From: a virus
Virus record (IMG/VR): IMGVR_UViG_3300032316_000299
Span: 1 to 41,389 of that record
Strand: one strand, 5' to 3'
DNA length: 41,389 nt
Position numbers and translations under genes: made by a program. Shown one piece after another: positions 32,143-38,632 of the stretch. The notes below the pieces were generated by a model. That model did not search any database. It was given only the letters and a program-made list of their open reading frames with translations, and was not told the origin of the DNA. Position 1 is the first letter of the stretch, and each line of letters opens with the position of its first letter.

Positions 32143-32811
32143 ATGCACTACTACCAGCACCATATTGGCGATTTCATTCGTGACACCTCCCGTTTGACCG
32201 ACACCCAATGTATGGCGTATTTGCGCCTTATCTGGATGTACTATCAAACTCAAACCCCACTGTTAAACGACCCTGAAGGTTTGGCTTTTCAAGTGGGGGC
32301 AAATGATCAAGATGTACGTCTGATCCTCAAGCATTACTTTGAAGTTGACGGTGATTTGTACCGTCATAAGCGTTGCGACAAAGAGATTGCTCTGTTTAAA
32401 GAGAAGTCAGAAAAAGCAGCAAAGAGTGCGAACGCACGTTGGAGTAATGCAAGCGCTATGCGAACGCATACCGAACGCATTGCGAACGAACGTGTTTTGG
32501 ATGCTAACCAAGAACCAATAACCAAGAACCAAATAAAGAAAGCAACTACCGTTGCTGCGCCTGAAGGCGTGTCTCCAGAAATCTGGGATTCTTTTGTTCA
32601 GCATAGGAAGTCCAAGAAGGCTCCAATTACGCCGTTGGTTATGGGCTTTCTTGAAGAACAGGCAAAGCTTGCTGGATGGACTTTGGAAAACGCATTGAAA
32701 GAAACTTGTGTCCGTGGATGGCAGTCTTTCAAAGCTGAGTGGGTTGCCAAGAAGCATGAACCACAAAACCAGTTGACAGCAGCAGAGCGGCTGAAGAGGA
32801 TGGCAGGATGA
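32143..32811 (+). CDS. DUF1376 replication-initiator-like protein
   Basis: 222 residues; ATG 32143 is preceded by GAGGAT. Residues 1-85 (HYYQHHIGDFIRDTSRLTDT, then AYLRLIWMYYQT) match DUF1376/YdaU, a winged-helix-type domain seen in phage replication proteins. A linker from about residue 95 to 135 is encoded by the iterons at 32427-32490 and the A-rich repeats. The C-terminal part (GFLEEQAKLAGWTLENALKE, GWQSFKAEW) is the usual helical domain of lambda-O-like or DnaT-like proteins. It probably melts the origin and loads the helicase encoded just downstream. The stop overlaps the next start (ATGA). Confidence 0.85.
   Translation: MHYYQHHIGDFIRDTSRLTDTQCMAYLRLIWMYYQTQTPLLNDPEGLAFQVGANDQDVRLILKHYFEVDGDLYRHKRCDKEIALFKEKSEKAAKSANARWSNASAMRTHTERIANERVLDANQEPITKNQIKKATTVAAPEGVSPEIWDSFVQHRKSKKAPITPLVMGFLEEQAKLAGWTLENALKETCVRGWQSFKAEWVAKKHEPQNQLTAAERLKRMAG
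32427..32490. repeat. Four iterons (TGCGAACGCA) inside the initiator gene
   Basis: TGCGAACGCA at 32427 and 32459 is exact; CCGAACGCAT at 32471 and TGCGAACGAA at 32481 are variants. TGCG and CGCA arms make each site nearly palindromic. In lambda, four iterons lie inside gene O, which encodes the protein that binds them. Placement in the linker-coding part of the DUF1376 gene matches that design. Confidence 0.65.
32506..32534. repeat. A-rich tandem repeat beside the iterons (possible DNA-unwinding element)
   Basis: AACCAAGAACCAAT (32506-32519) is followed immediately by AACCAAGAACCAAAT (32520-32534). The A-rich, strand-biased tract lies 16 bases after the last iteron, as the unwinding element does in lambda ori. 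It also encodes a Lys/Gln/Asn linker, so a purely coding reason is possible. Confidence 0.55.
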
Positions 32812-33143
32812 TTGGCCATCAACCCCTGATCAAAATGAGGATGTCTGGAGTAGCACCCCAGTACATCTCCATTGAAGACCATCTTTCCTTGAATGCCCAT
32901 GAATGGCATGAGTGGGATGACTCCCCAACCATCTGCATAGCAAAAGACGACCTGCACAACATGGACTTTCGGTTCGTTGTTGGCCTTACCGTTTTTCTGT
33001 CAAGCTTTGATGAACGAAGAGCAAAGGCTGTTCACCAGAAGTTGATTGATGCCAAAGCAAGGGTAATCACCAGTTGTGTGTTGCTTCTTGGTCAACCACA
33101 CTCCAGGCAGACCGGATGGTCAGAAATCTACATTGGGAAATGA
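32808..33143 (+). CDS. Conserved protein between initiator and helicase
   Basis: 111 residues of mixed alpha/beta content: ISIEDHLSLNAHEWHEWDDS, then RFVVGLTVFLSSFDERRAKA and VITSCVLLLGQP. It is joined to the initiator gene by ATGA and followed after one base by the helicase ATG. This position is often taken by a helicase loader or cofactor, but no motif of the DnaC/lambda-P type is visible, and it is too short for an ATPase. Unknown function. Confidence 0.65.
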   Translation: MIGHQPLIKMRMSGVAPQYISIEDHLSLNAHEWHEWDDSPTICIAKDDLHNMDFRFVVGLTVFLSSFDERRAKAVHQKLIDAKARVITSCVLLLGQPHSRQTGWSEIYIGK

Positions 33144-33144
33144 A

Positions 33145-34128
33145 ATGGCAATAGTACTAACCCCAGACACAATCGACTTCACCAAGTATCTGAAAGAAAC
33201 CGACAACCAAACCAAGGTCAAGAAGGCTTCAGACTACATTGATTACATCAAAGCAAGGTTGAGGACCAAGAAGGACCAGAAAGTTTCCTACCTTCCTTGG
33301 GACCACACCAAGGAAAACTTTGAGTTTCGCAAAGGTGAGGTAACCCTTTGGTCAGGACAAAACGGTCACGGTAAATCCCTGATGACCTCCCAAGTTGCCC
33401 TCTCACTGATAGGCCAGGGTGAAAAGGTCTGCATTGCTTCTTTTGAGATGAAGCCATCAGTCACCCTACAGCGTATGGCAAGGATGTGGATTGGGTGTAA
33501 CCCTTTCATGCCTGAGTTCCAGGGTGACAGGGGTATTGAAGCCTTAGACGACATGTACGACCAGTTCGGCCATTGGACGGATGGAACTATGTGGCTGTAC
33601 GACCAGATGGGAACGGCCAATGCTGAGACTGTCATCGGTATGGTTCGGTACTGTGCAAAGGAACTGGGTATCTCCCACATCTTTGTTGACAACCTTGCCA
33701 AATGCGTTAAGGGTGAAGACGATTACAACGGTCAAAAGGTCTTTGTTGATGAGTTGACCAGTGTGGCTCGTGACTACGATGTCCACATCCACCTTGTCCA
33801 CCATCTCAAGAAACCCGCCAATGAGTACGCCATGCCTGACAAGCATGACAACAAAGGCTCGGGTGCTATCACCGATCAAGTTGATAACGTCATGTTGGTT
33901 TGGCGTAACAAGTCAAAAGAGGACGACATCAAGACTGAAGGCAGCTTTGCAAAGTCTGCTGAAGACCCTGACCACTACCTGCTATGCCGTAAGCAACGGA
34001 ACTACGAAGGCTCAGTTGAGGGTGAACCGACCATCAAGCTTTGGTTTCATAGGGATGCCCAGCAGTACATTGGTCAACCCAAGGACAGGCCAATGTGGTT
34101 TGTTAACTACCCCCATGTGGCTACATGA
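33145..34128 (+). CDS. Replicative DNA helicase, DnaB-type C-terminal domain
   Basis: 327 residues: a RecA-fold motor without the DnaB N-terminal domain. Walker A GQNGHGKS is at 71-78, Walker B HIFVDN near 178-183, HLVHHLKKP as the sensor motif, KGSGAITDQVDNVMLVWR as the 'SGAIEQDAD'-like DnaB signature, and LLCRKQRNYEG as the arginine-finger region. ATG 33145 is preferred over an upstream start at 33076 because it follows the previous stop by one base. It unwinds DNA at the fork, with host polymerase presumably following. No primase domain is fused. Confidence 0.92.
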   Translation: MAIVLTPDTIDFTKYLKETDNQTKVKKASDYIDYIKARLRTKKDQKVSYLPWDHTKENFEFRKGEVTLWSGQNGHGKSLMTSQVALSLIGQGEKVCIASFEMKPSVTLQRMARMWIGCNPFMPEFQGDRGIEALDDMYDQFGHWTDGTMWLYDQMGTANAETVIGMVRYCAKELGISHIFVDNLAKCVKGEDDYNGQKVFVDELTSVARDYDVHIHLVHHLKKPANEYAMPDKHDNKGSGAITDQVDNVMLVWRNKSKEDDIKTEGSFAKSAEDPDHYLLCRKQRNYEGSVEGEPTIKLWFHRDAQQYIGQPKDRPMWFVNYPHVAT

Positions 34129-34301
34129 ATTCTCAAGACGAGATTGGCAGAGCAAGAGAGATCTGGAGAACTCACGAAACCTTGAAAGACAAAGAAAACA
34201 CTCTAAAGTTGATCAAGGGTTCAGTGAAATGGTATGGCAATGATGGCGTTAGACGAATACACGCCTATTTCAAAGAATTTATGGAAGGAAAACGAGAATG
34301 A
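34125..34301 (+). CDS. 58-residue charged protein
   Basis: Starts at ATG 34125, overlapping the helicase stop as ATGA. It is nearly all helix and charged: SQDEIGRAREIWRTHETLKD, then ENTLKLIKGSVKWYGNDGVR and FKEFMEGKRE. It could be an accessory to the helicase, given the coupling. It overlaps the next mini-gene by four bases. No family recognised. Confidence 0.6.
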   Translation: MNSQDEIGRAREIWRTHETLKDKENTLKLIKGSVKWYGNDGVRRIHAYFKEFMEGKRE

Positions 34302-34390
34302 AAAAAGTACTATGGCCTTTCCCTGTTCGTAACGGTCAACCCGTTAAGCCTGAGGAAATCCCGTTCAAGACGGAGCCAGCACCATGGTGA
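34298..34390 (+). CDS. 30-residue micro-protein before rusA
   Basis: Starts MKKVLWPFPVRNGQPVKPEE and ends TEPAPW. It overlaps the previous stop (ATGA) and the rusA start. Short peptides in such chains may mainly serve to keep ribosomes flowing into rusA. Confidence 0.5.
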   Translation: MKKVLWPFPVRNGQPVKPEEIPFKTEPAPW

Positions 34391-34812
34391 TGCACATAAC
34401 CTTCAAGGTGGAAGCCACTCCTGTAGGAAAAGGCAGACCCAAGTTTGCCAGGAGAGGCAACTTTGTCTCAACCTACACCCCAACCAAGACCCGAGACTAC
34501 GAGGACTTGATTAAGGATGCTGCCAAACAAGCAATGGGAACCAACGAACCCTTAAAAACGCCTGTAGCAGCTTATATCTACATCACAGTACCTATCCCTC
34601 AGTCCTACTCAAAGAAGCGCTCTAAGGCCTGTTTAGAGGGCTTGGAGAGGCCATGCAAGAAGCCAGACATCGACAACATCTTAAAAGCCTACTTAGATGC
34701 CATGAATGGGATCGTTTATGACGATGACACCCAGGTTGTTTCCTTGCACAGCACAAAGGTGTATGGGACGGTGGGTTTGGTTGAGGTGTTGGTCAAAGAA
34801 GACATGGACTAA
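34384..34812 (+). CDS. rusA: RusA-family Holliday junction resolvase
   Basis: 142 residues (or 140 if the next ATG at 34390 is used). The GRPKFARRGNFVSTYTP region is the DNA-binding face; KKPDIDNILKAYLDAM gives Asp95 and Asp97, and VYDDDTQV the third acidic cluster (113-115), the metal-binding triad of RusA. It cuts four-way junctions and so completes the ERF/SSB-like recombination pathway and prepares DNA for packaging. The length is close to the family norm of about 120. Confidence 0.92.
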   Translation: MVMHITFKVEATPVGKGRPKFARRGNFVSTYTPTKTRDYEDLIKDAAKQAMGTNEPLKTPVAAYIYITVPIPQSYSKKRSKACLEGLERPCKKPDIDNILKAYLDAMNGIVYDDDTQVVSLHSTKVYGTVGLVEVLVKEDMD

Positions 34813-34884
34813 GGGTAAGTCCCTATACAACATCAAGTGAATCAAGTGCAGAATTGGTTTTCCAATCAACAAATGGAGTCTGAA

Positions 34885-35088
34885 ATGGAACTGAACGGAA
34901 AAAAGATTGATGTTGCAAGCTTGTCTGTAGAGGGTGTTGATCCTAGTGACTACCCTGACTTTTGTGATGCTTACCTTATTGGTGGGTTGTTCATGGATGG
35001 GACAGAGCTAACTGATGACGAAATGAATGATCTGAACGACAAGTACGGTGATGTCGTTAACGAAATGGCTTTTAACTCATTGCATTGA
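34885..35088 (+). CDS. Small acidic protein
   Basis: 67 residues from ATG 34885, with GGAG six bases upstream; an upstream GTG at 34837 lacks such a site. MELNGKKIDVASLSVEGVDP precedes DYPDFCDAYLIGGLFMDGTE and an acidic end. The 'GVDPSDYPDFCDAYI' pattern appears in other phages as a hypothetical protein. A DNA-mimic role is possible for such an acidic protein but not shown. Confidence 0.65.
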   Translation: MELNGKKIDVASLSVEGVDPSDYPDFCDAYLIGGLFMDGTELTDDEMNDLNDKYGDVVNEMAFNSLH

Positions 35089-35098
35089 TAGGTAAAAA

Positions 35099-35191
35099 AT
35101 GAATAACTGCCCTCACAACTGGGAGCCCGTTGAAGGCCAACCGATTTATAAGTGTGCCCGATGCGGTGCTTTTCTGAGGATCATCAAATGA
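35099..35191 (+). CDS. 30-residue zinc-ribbon micro-protein
   Basis: MNNCPHNWEPVEGQPIYKCA then RCGAFLRIIK. One CxH pair and one CxxC form the minimal ligands of a tiny zinc ribbon. The gene has GGTAAAAA upstream and an ATGA overlap downstream, which supports translation. Confidence 0.6.
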   Translation: MNNCPHNWEPVEGQPIYKCARCGAFLRIIK

Positions 35192-35343
35192 CACAAGCCC
35201 AAAAAGTATTTGAAGCCTTGATGCGCTCTAAAGGGCACACCAACTTTGACATGAACAAGCATGGCAAGTACAGCGTTCCATCACTCCAAACCCGTTGGTC
35301 GTATTTCCAACTGGGCTGGGAAATGAAGGCGGTGACACCATGA
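35188..35343 (+). CDS. 51-residue conserved phage protein
   Basis: MTQAQKVFEALMRSKGHTNF, then MNKHGKYSVPSLQTRWSYFQ and LGWEMKAVTP. The 'TRWxYFxLGWEMR' ending is a pattern common in small proteins from phages of Gram-negative bacteria. It overlaps its neighbours by four bases on both sides (ATGA). Confidence 0.7.
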   Translation: MTQAQKVFEALMRSKGHTNFDMNKHGKYSVPSLQTRWSYFQLGWEMKAVTP

Positions 35344-35480
35344 ACCCTTATTTGTTTGCAAGCTGTCTTGCATTGTCTGTAATTGCTGGGTTTGGTCACT
35401 CATTTCTTACGCCGAGTTTGCTGGTCTTTGTTTTGTGTACTGTCGCAATTTGCGATGCAATAAAGGAAGGACAGCCATGA
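35340..35480 (+). CDS. 46-residue membrane protein
   Basis: MNPYLFASCLALSVIAGFGH, then SFLTPSLLVFVLCTVAICDA and IKEGQP. Two hydrophobic stretches (about 3-20 and 25-40) could be two short helices. It overlaps both flanking genes. A role in early modification of the host membrane is possible but not shown. Confidence 0.6.
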   Translation: MNPYLFASCLALSVIAGFGHSFLTPSLLVFVLCTVAICDAIKEGQP

Positions 35481-35842
35481 CACACACAAAAGAAGAAGCA
35501 TTGAAGCTGGCGCTGGAGGCGTTGGAGGGGGTTTTAGATGATTCCCACAAAGTGTTGGAAGCGTCTATTTCAGGCGGTTTGTACGAGGTTGTTCAATGTA
35601 GAGACGCCATCACCGCCATCAAGCAAGCCCTTGCAGCACCTGTGCCATGTTGCGGCAAATACGAAACTTGCACTCAGGCTTGCACACCTCGCGGGAAATT
35701 TCTTGGGGCGCGTGAAGCCGCAGCACAGCGGCAATGGGTAGGCTTGACGGATGAGCAGATTAAAGCGATAGACGAAATGGCGCTGACAAAAAATATGGCA
35801 ATAGCAATGACGATGGCAACGGTCAAGGAGAAGAACACATGA
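35477..35842 (+). CDS. Phage protein with Cys cluster and QWVGLTDEQI tail motif
   Basis: 121 residues. ALKLALEALEGVLDD and AITAIKQALAA form a helical N-terminal module; PCCGKYETCTQACTP holds four cysteines; then QRQWVGLTDEQIKAIDEMAL. This three-part layout recurs in phages of Burkholderiales-like hosts as a hypothetical protein. It ends in VKEKNT with a ribosome site duplicated in the gene after next. Confidence 0.7.
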   Translation: MTHTKEEALKLALEALEGVLDDSHKVLEASISGGLYEVVQCRDAITAIKQALAAPVPCCGKYETCTQACTPRGKFLGAREAAAQRQWVGLTDEQIKAIDEMALTKNMAIAMTMATVKEKNT

Positions 35843-35991
35843 AACAGGTCAAACTTTTTGTTGGAGTTGATGACTACGAAGTTGGTCTGATGTTTACATG
35901 GAATGAATCTGAAAAAGCATGGGTTTGCAAGATGGACGATGACTTTATGCAAGAACTAGGTCCATTGTCTGTTGATGAGGAGATGAAATGA
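35839..35991 (+). CDS. 50-residue acidic protein
   Basis: MKQVKLFVGVDDYEVGLMFT, then WNESEKAWVCKMDDDFMQEL, ending PLSVDEEMK. It appears to be a small beta-rich acidic protein. ATGA overlaps link it to both neighbours and AAGGAG precedes the start. Confidence 0.6.
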   Translation: MKQVKLFVGVDDYEVGLMFTWNESEKAWVCKMDDDFMQELGPLSVDEEMK

Positions 35992-36080
35992 TTCGTGATT
36001 TTGGCCTGATTATGTTGGGTATAGCAATTCAAATATTTTCCGCATGGCTTGTCGCCAAACTCAAGGAGAAGAACACATGA
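35988..36080 (+). CDS. 30-residue single-TM peptide
   Basis: MIRDFGLIMLGIAIQIFSAW then LVAKLKEKNT. One hydrophobic helix (about 5-24) and a basic C-terminus. The last six codons plus the following start repeat those at the end of the 35477 gene. It is coupled at both ends. Confidence 0.55.
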   Translation: MIRDFGLIMLGIAIQIFSAWLVAKLKEKNT

Positions 36081-36265
36081 AAAAAGAAATTAAAGCATGG
36101 GCTATTAAGTTGAGAAAACGCAATTTTTACCAAAACACTGATAACCACCCCTTTATTTACTCAACAAAAAACCATGCGTCAAACGTAGCAATGCGAATGA
36201 GAATTTGGGAAGAGATAAATGCAGAGCCAGTTCGAGTCAGAGTACGTATAGAAGAAATTGTATGA
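36077..36265 (+). CDS. Small basic protein
   Basis: 62 residues: MKKEIKAWAIKLRKRNFYQN, then FIYSTKNHASNVAMRMRIWE and a tail rich in Arg and Val. It has AAGGAG upstream and ATGA coupling on both sides. The pattern is of a compact beta/alpha/beta unit that could bind nucleic acid. No family known. Confidence 0.6.
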   Translation: MKKEIKAWAIKLRKRNFYQNTDNHPFIYSTKNHASNVAMRMRIWEEINAEPVRVRVRIEEIV

Positions 36266-36738
36266 AAAAGAAAAGCAAATACAAACCCCGTGGTGTCCGT
36301 TACGATAATTTATCGTGGATCGTTGCTGGGTTTAAAAAGGTAGGAACTTTACCTACTGCTGGTGTTGCTCTTAAGCTTAAAAACCATGAAGCTTTAGATT
36401 CAATTCTTACAGGCCAAGGAACAAAATCACATGTAGATGTATTGATTGCTGCTGTCAACATGAGTGAAGCATTTATTCGTGTAAGAGATGAGTTAGGCAA
36501 GGATTGGGCAGAAGAGATCAGAGCAGCCCAGGATGCTATTTACACAATGGGTAGACGAGGCTTTGAGAGAAACAGCTTTGTGTTTACTGGACCAGAGATG
36601 ACTGCTGTAAAACTAGTGATGGATCTGCATGATGCCCAACTAGACGATTGTTTCGTAAGAGAGATGGAACAAGCACTGTTCATTGTTGAGGAAGAGATCA
36701 GAATGAAGAAAGCCAGACCAATAGTGGAGATGGCGTAA
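36262..36738 (+). CDS. Conserved phage protein of unknown function
   Basis: 158 residues, mostly helical. A basic start (MKKKSKYKPRGVRYDNLSWI) is followed by LKLKNHEALDSILTGQGTKS, AAVNMSEAFIRVRDELGKDW and a final FTGPEMTAVKLVMDLHDAQL. I recall this arrangement in phages of Burkholderiales as a hypothetical protein. The early position and basic N-terminus suggest host takeover or transcriptional control, but no catalytic or DNA-binding motif is recognised. Confidence 0.7.
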   Translation: MKKKSKYKPRGVRYDNLSWIVAGFKKVGTLPTAGVALKLKNHEALDSILTGQGTKSHVDVLIAAVNMSEAFIRVRDELGKDWAEEIRAAQDAIYTMGRRGFERNSFVFTGPEMTAVKLVMDLHDAQLDDCFVREMEQALFIVEEEIRMKKARPIVEMA

Positions 36739-37013
36739 TGGAGTTTGATAACCCTTTTGAATACAAGAAACCAGAGTGGCTGGTACTTGAGGAGCGTGAG
36801 AAGCGTAGAGAGGCTAGGGCAAAGCGCCTTGGAAGAACTATTGGCAACTGGGGAGGAAGGCGTAAAGGGGCCGGAAAGAAGCGAGAACGCCCATATGACG
36901 CAAAGGTGTACATCAACCATACCAGGATGCAATACCTGCTCCTGATGGACTTAGGTGAAGGTGACCTGAGTGCTGGTGTACAGAAATTAATTGATCAAAA
37001 ATTGGAATCGTAA
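36738..37013 (+). CDS. AT-hook-like / ribbon-helix-helix-like DNA-binding candidate
   Basis: 91 residues. A charged helix (EEREKRREARAKRLGR) leads to NWGGRRKGAGKKRERP, a minor-groove-binding GGRRxGAG(R/K)K motif common in phage and transposon regulators. The C-terminal YDAKVYINHTRMQYLLLMDL, then GDLSAGVQKLIDQ, resembles the strand-helix-helix of small RHH proteins. Start overlaps the previous stop (TAATG); stop overlaps the alpha-CTD-like gene. It may bind operator sites such as those at 31163 and 41086. Confidence 0.6.
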   Translation: MEFDNPFEYKKPEWLVLEEREKRREARAKRLGRTIGNWGGRRKGAGKKRERPYDAKVYINHTRMQYLLLMDLGEGDLSAGVQKLIDQKLES

Positions 37014-37399
37014 TGAATAAAACAGAAATGCTAGACCACTTTGCCTTGTACGCAATGCAAGCACAAGTTGAAAAAATGGGCGTCACAAACCCTTTTGCTG
37101 TTGCTCAAAGTTCGTATCGAATGGCCGCAGAAATGTTAGAGCATCGTGACCGTATTTTGCAAGAATGGCAAAAAGAACAAGAGACTCAACATCGACATAA
37201 GGCATCTGATTTACATGAATTAGAACTGCCAGTCAGGTATCACAGATGTTTAATATCAGAAGATATTTTGATGAAGCGTGATTTATCCAATTGGACTGAA
37301 CATCAAATAAGAAAAATACCAAACTTAGGTGTCAAGGGATTGCAATTTCTTAAATATGCAATGGCTGTACATGAATTGAAATTTAAAGGACAAGAATGA
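37013..37399 (+). CDS. RNA polymerase alpha-CTD-like protein
   Basis: 128 residues. Residues 67-122 align without gaps to the C-terminal domain of bacterial RNA polymerase alpha: LPVRYHRCL (Arg75 at the place of E. coli Arg265), then DL, TE, K, and IPNLGVKGL (Asn104, Gly106, Lys108 at Asn294, Gly296, Lys298). The spacing Arg75 to Gly106 is 31, as in alpha. Alpha-CTD binds UP elements and activators. Residues 1-60 are a separate helical segment. It could titrate activators or tether polymerase to phage promoters; alternatively it is simply a helix-hairpin-helix DNA-binding protein. Confidence 0.7.
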   Translation: MNKTEMLDHFALYAMQAQVEKMGVTNPFAVAQSSYRMAAEMLEHRDRILQEWQKEQETQHRHKASDLHELELPVRYHRCLISEDILMKRDLSNWTEHQIRKIPNLGVKGLQFLKYAMAVHELKFKGQE

Positions 37400-37866
37400 A
37401 TGTTTTGCCTTTAACTCTTGCAGACGCAAATGCTTTTGTTACTTTGCATCATAGGCACAATAAAAAAGTGCAGGGTCATAAATTTAGTATCGGTGCAGTT
37501 GAAGAAGACAATCTTGTTGGTGTAGCAATAGTTGGTAGACCTGTATCAAGATATTTGGATGATGGTTTAACAATGGAAATTACAAGATTAACTGTGCTTG
37601 ACGATTCCCCTAAAAATACTTGTTCATTTCTTTATAGATGTGCTTGGCGTATATGGTCTGCAATGGGTGGGCAAAGAATAATTACATATACAACAGAGTC
37701 GGAAACAGGATCATCACTCAAAGGTGCAGGTTTTAAAGTTGTTGCTAAGTCGCCTTCTTGGAAAGAAGGCACTGGATGGACAACTAGAAGCAATCGAGTC
37801 TGGCAACCTGTGCATTCAGAAGGAAAAGTTCGTTGGCAAATTGATAAAGGACAAAGCAATGCTTGA
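37396..37866 (+). CDS. XF1762-family GNAT-like protein
   Basis: 156 residues: PLTLADANAFVTLHHRHNKK, GHKFSIGAVEEDNLVGVAIV, then EITRLTVLDDSPKNTCSFLY and RIITYTTESETGSSLKGAGF. This matches XF1762-like phage proteins, a GNAT-fold group; the TRL strand and the NTCSFLYR loop occupy the acetyl-CoA site. The substrate is unknown. It is the second GNAT-type protein in the genome (the other is at 557). It overlaps neighbours by four and eight bases. Confidence 0.85.
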   Translation: MNVLPLTLADANAFVTLHHRHNKKVQGHKFSIGAVEEDNLVGVAIVGRPVSRYLDDGLTMEITRLTVLDDSPKNTCSFLYRCAWRIWSAMGGQRIITYTTESETGSSLKGAGFKVVAKSPSWKEGTGWTTRSNRVWQPVHSEGKVRWQIDKGQSNA

Positions 37867-38026
37867 ACAAAGAAAAGACGCTCCCGGCAATCCACCATAT
37901 TGGGTTTGTACCAAATGCAACTGGGCTTTTCCTGTGTTGCGAGAAGCCACCAGCCACCAATGTGGAACAGAAGAAAAAGCACTTCCAGCTTATGTAAGTT
38001 ACTCAAGGAAAAGCAATGGACATTGA
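37859..38026 (+). CDS. Small zinc-finger-like protein
   Basis: 55 residues from ATG 37859 with AAAGGA upstream. VCTKCNWAFPV and TSHQCGTEE give CxxC and HxC ligands for a single C2HC-type site. It overlaps the XF1762 gene by eight bases and the next gene by eleven. Function unknown. Confidence 0.65.
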   Translation: MLEQRKDAPGNPPYWVCTKCNWAFPVLREATSHQCGTEEKALPAYVSYSRKSNGH

Positions 38027-38339
38027 CCCAAACAAATGCGTGGCATACATCATGGAAAACGCCCCTAAATTTGCAAAAGCAAAAGCAGAACGGGTGTTCA
38101 TTGAAAACTATCTGAGGACGGTCAAGAGCCGTTTGATGAACTTGGAAGCAGGTACGCTAGGCAATAAAGAAGCTTATGCTTATGCTCACCCTGATTACGA
38201 GCTACAGTTGAAGGGATTAAAAGCAGCAACTGAAGAGGAAGAGGCTTTGAAGTTCATGCTGGTAGCTGCCCAGATGCGGTTTGACACTTGGAAAACCCAA
38301 GAGTATTCCAAACGCCAAGAACTTAAAAACCTGCCATGA
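38016..38339 (+). CDS. Helical conserved phage protein
   Basis: 107 residues, wholly helical with a coiled-coil appearance: YIMENAPKFAKAKAERVFIE, YLRTVKSRLMNLEAG, and LKAATEEEEALKFMLVAAQM. This pattern (an 'AYIxxNAPxxAxAKAxRxxxE' start) occurs next to YbcO-like nucleases in other phages. It may be a partner of the nuclease, coupled here by ATGA. Confidence 0.7.
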   Translation: MDIDPNKCVAYIMENAPKFAKAKAERVFIENYLRTVKSRLMNLEAGTLGNKEAYAYAHPDYELQLKGLKAATEEEEALKFMLVAAQMRFDTWKTQEYSKRQELKNLP

Positions 38340-38632
38340 GCAAGATCAGGAAGAGTGCAAGGGGTGAGGATTGCACAATCAATCTTCCTGGAATCTGCAA
38401 CTACAACCCCGAAACAGTGGTGTGGTGTCACAGTAATCGATACGAGCATGGCAAGGGAATGGGTTTAAAAGCCAAAGACGAGCATGGGGCATATGGGTGT
38501 AGTGAATGTCATGCCACATATGACAGACAAAGAAAACGCCCAGAAACCCTGTCCTTGGAGAATGTTGAAGATGCTTTTACAATGGCAATGACGAAATCTA
38601 GGCAGATTTTGAAAGACAAGGGTTTGATATGA
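38336..38632 (+). CDS. YbcO-like nuclease (DUF1364)
   Basis: 98 residues. Cys13, Cys21, Cys31-His32 and Cys55/Cys58-His59 follow the DUF1364 pattern (CxxNxPGxC, VVWCHSNR, GMGLKAKDEHGAYGCSECH). E. coli YbcO of prophage DLP12 is the named relative, regarded as an HNH-like, metal-dependent nuclease. It probably acts on branched or single-stranded DNA in recombination along with RusA and ERF. Start overlaps the previous stop as ATGA; its stop overlaps the next start. Confidence 0.85.
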   Translation: MSKIRKSARGEDCTINLPGICNYNPETVVWCHSNRYEHGKGMGLKAKDEHGAYGCSECHATYDRQRKRPETLSLENVEDAFTMAMTKSRQILKDKGLI

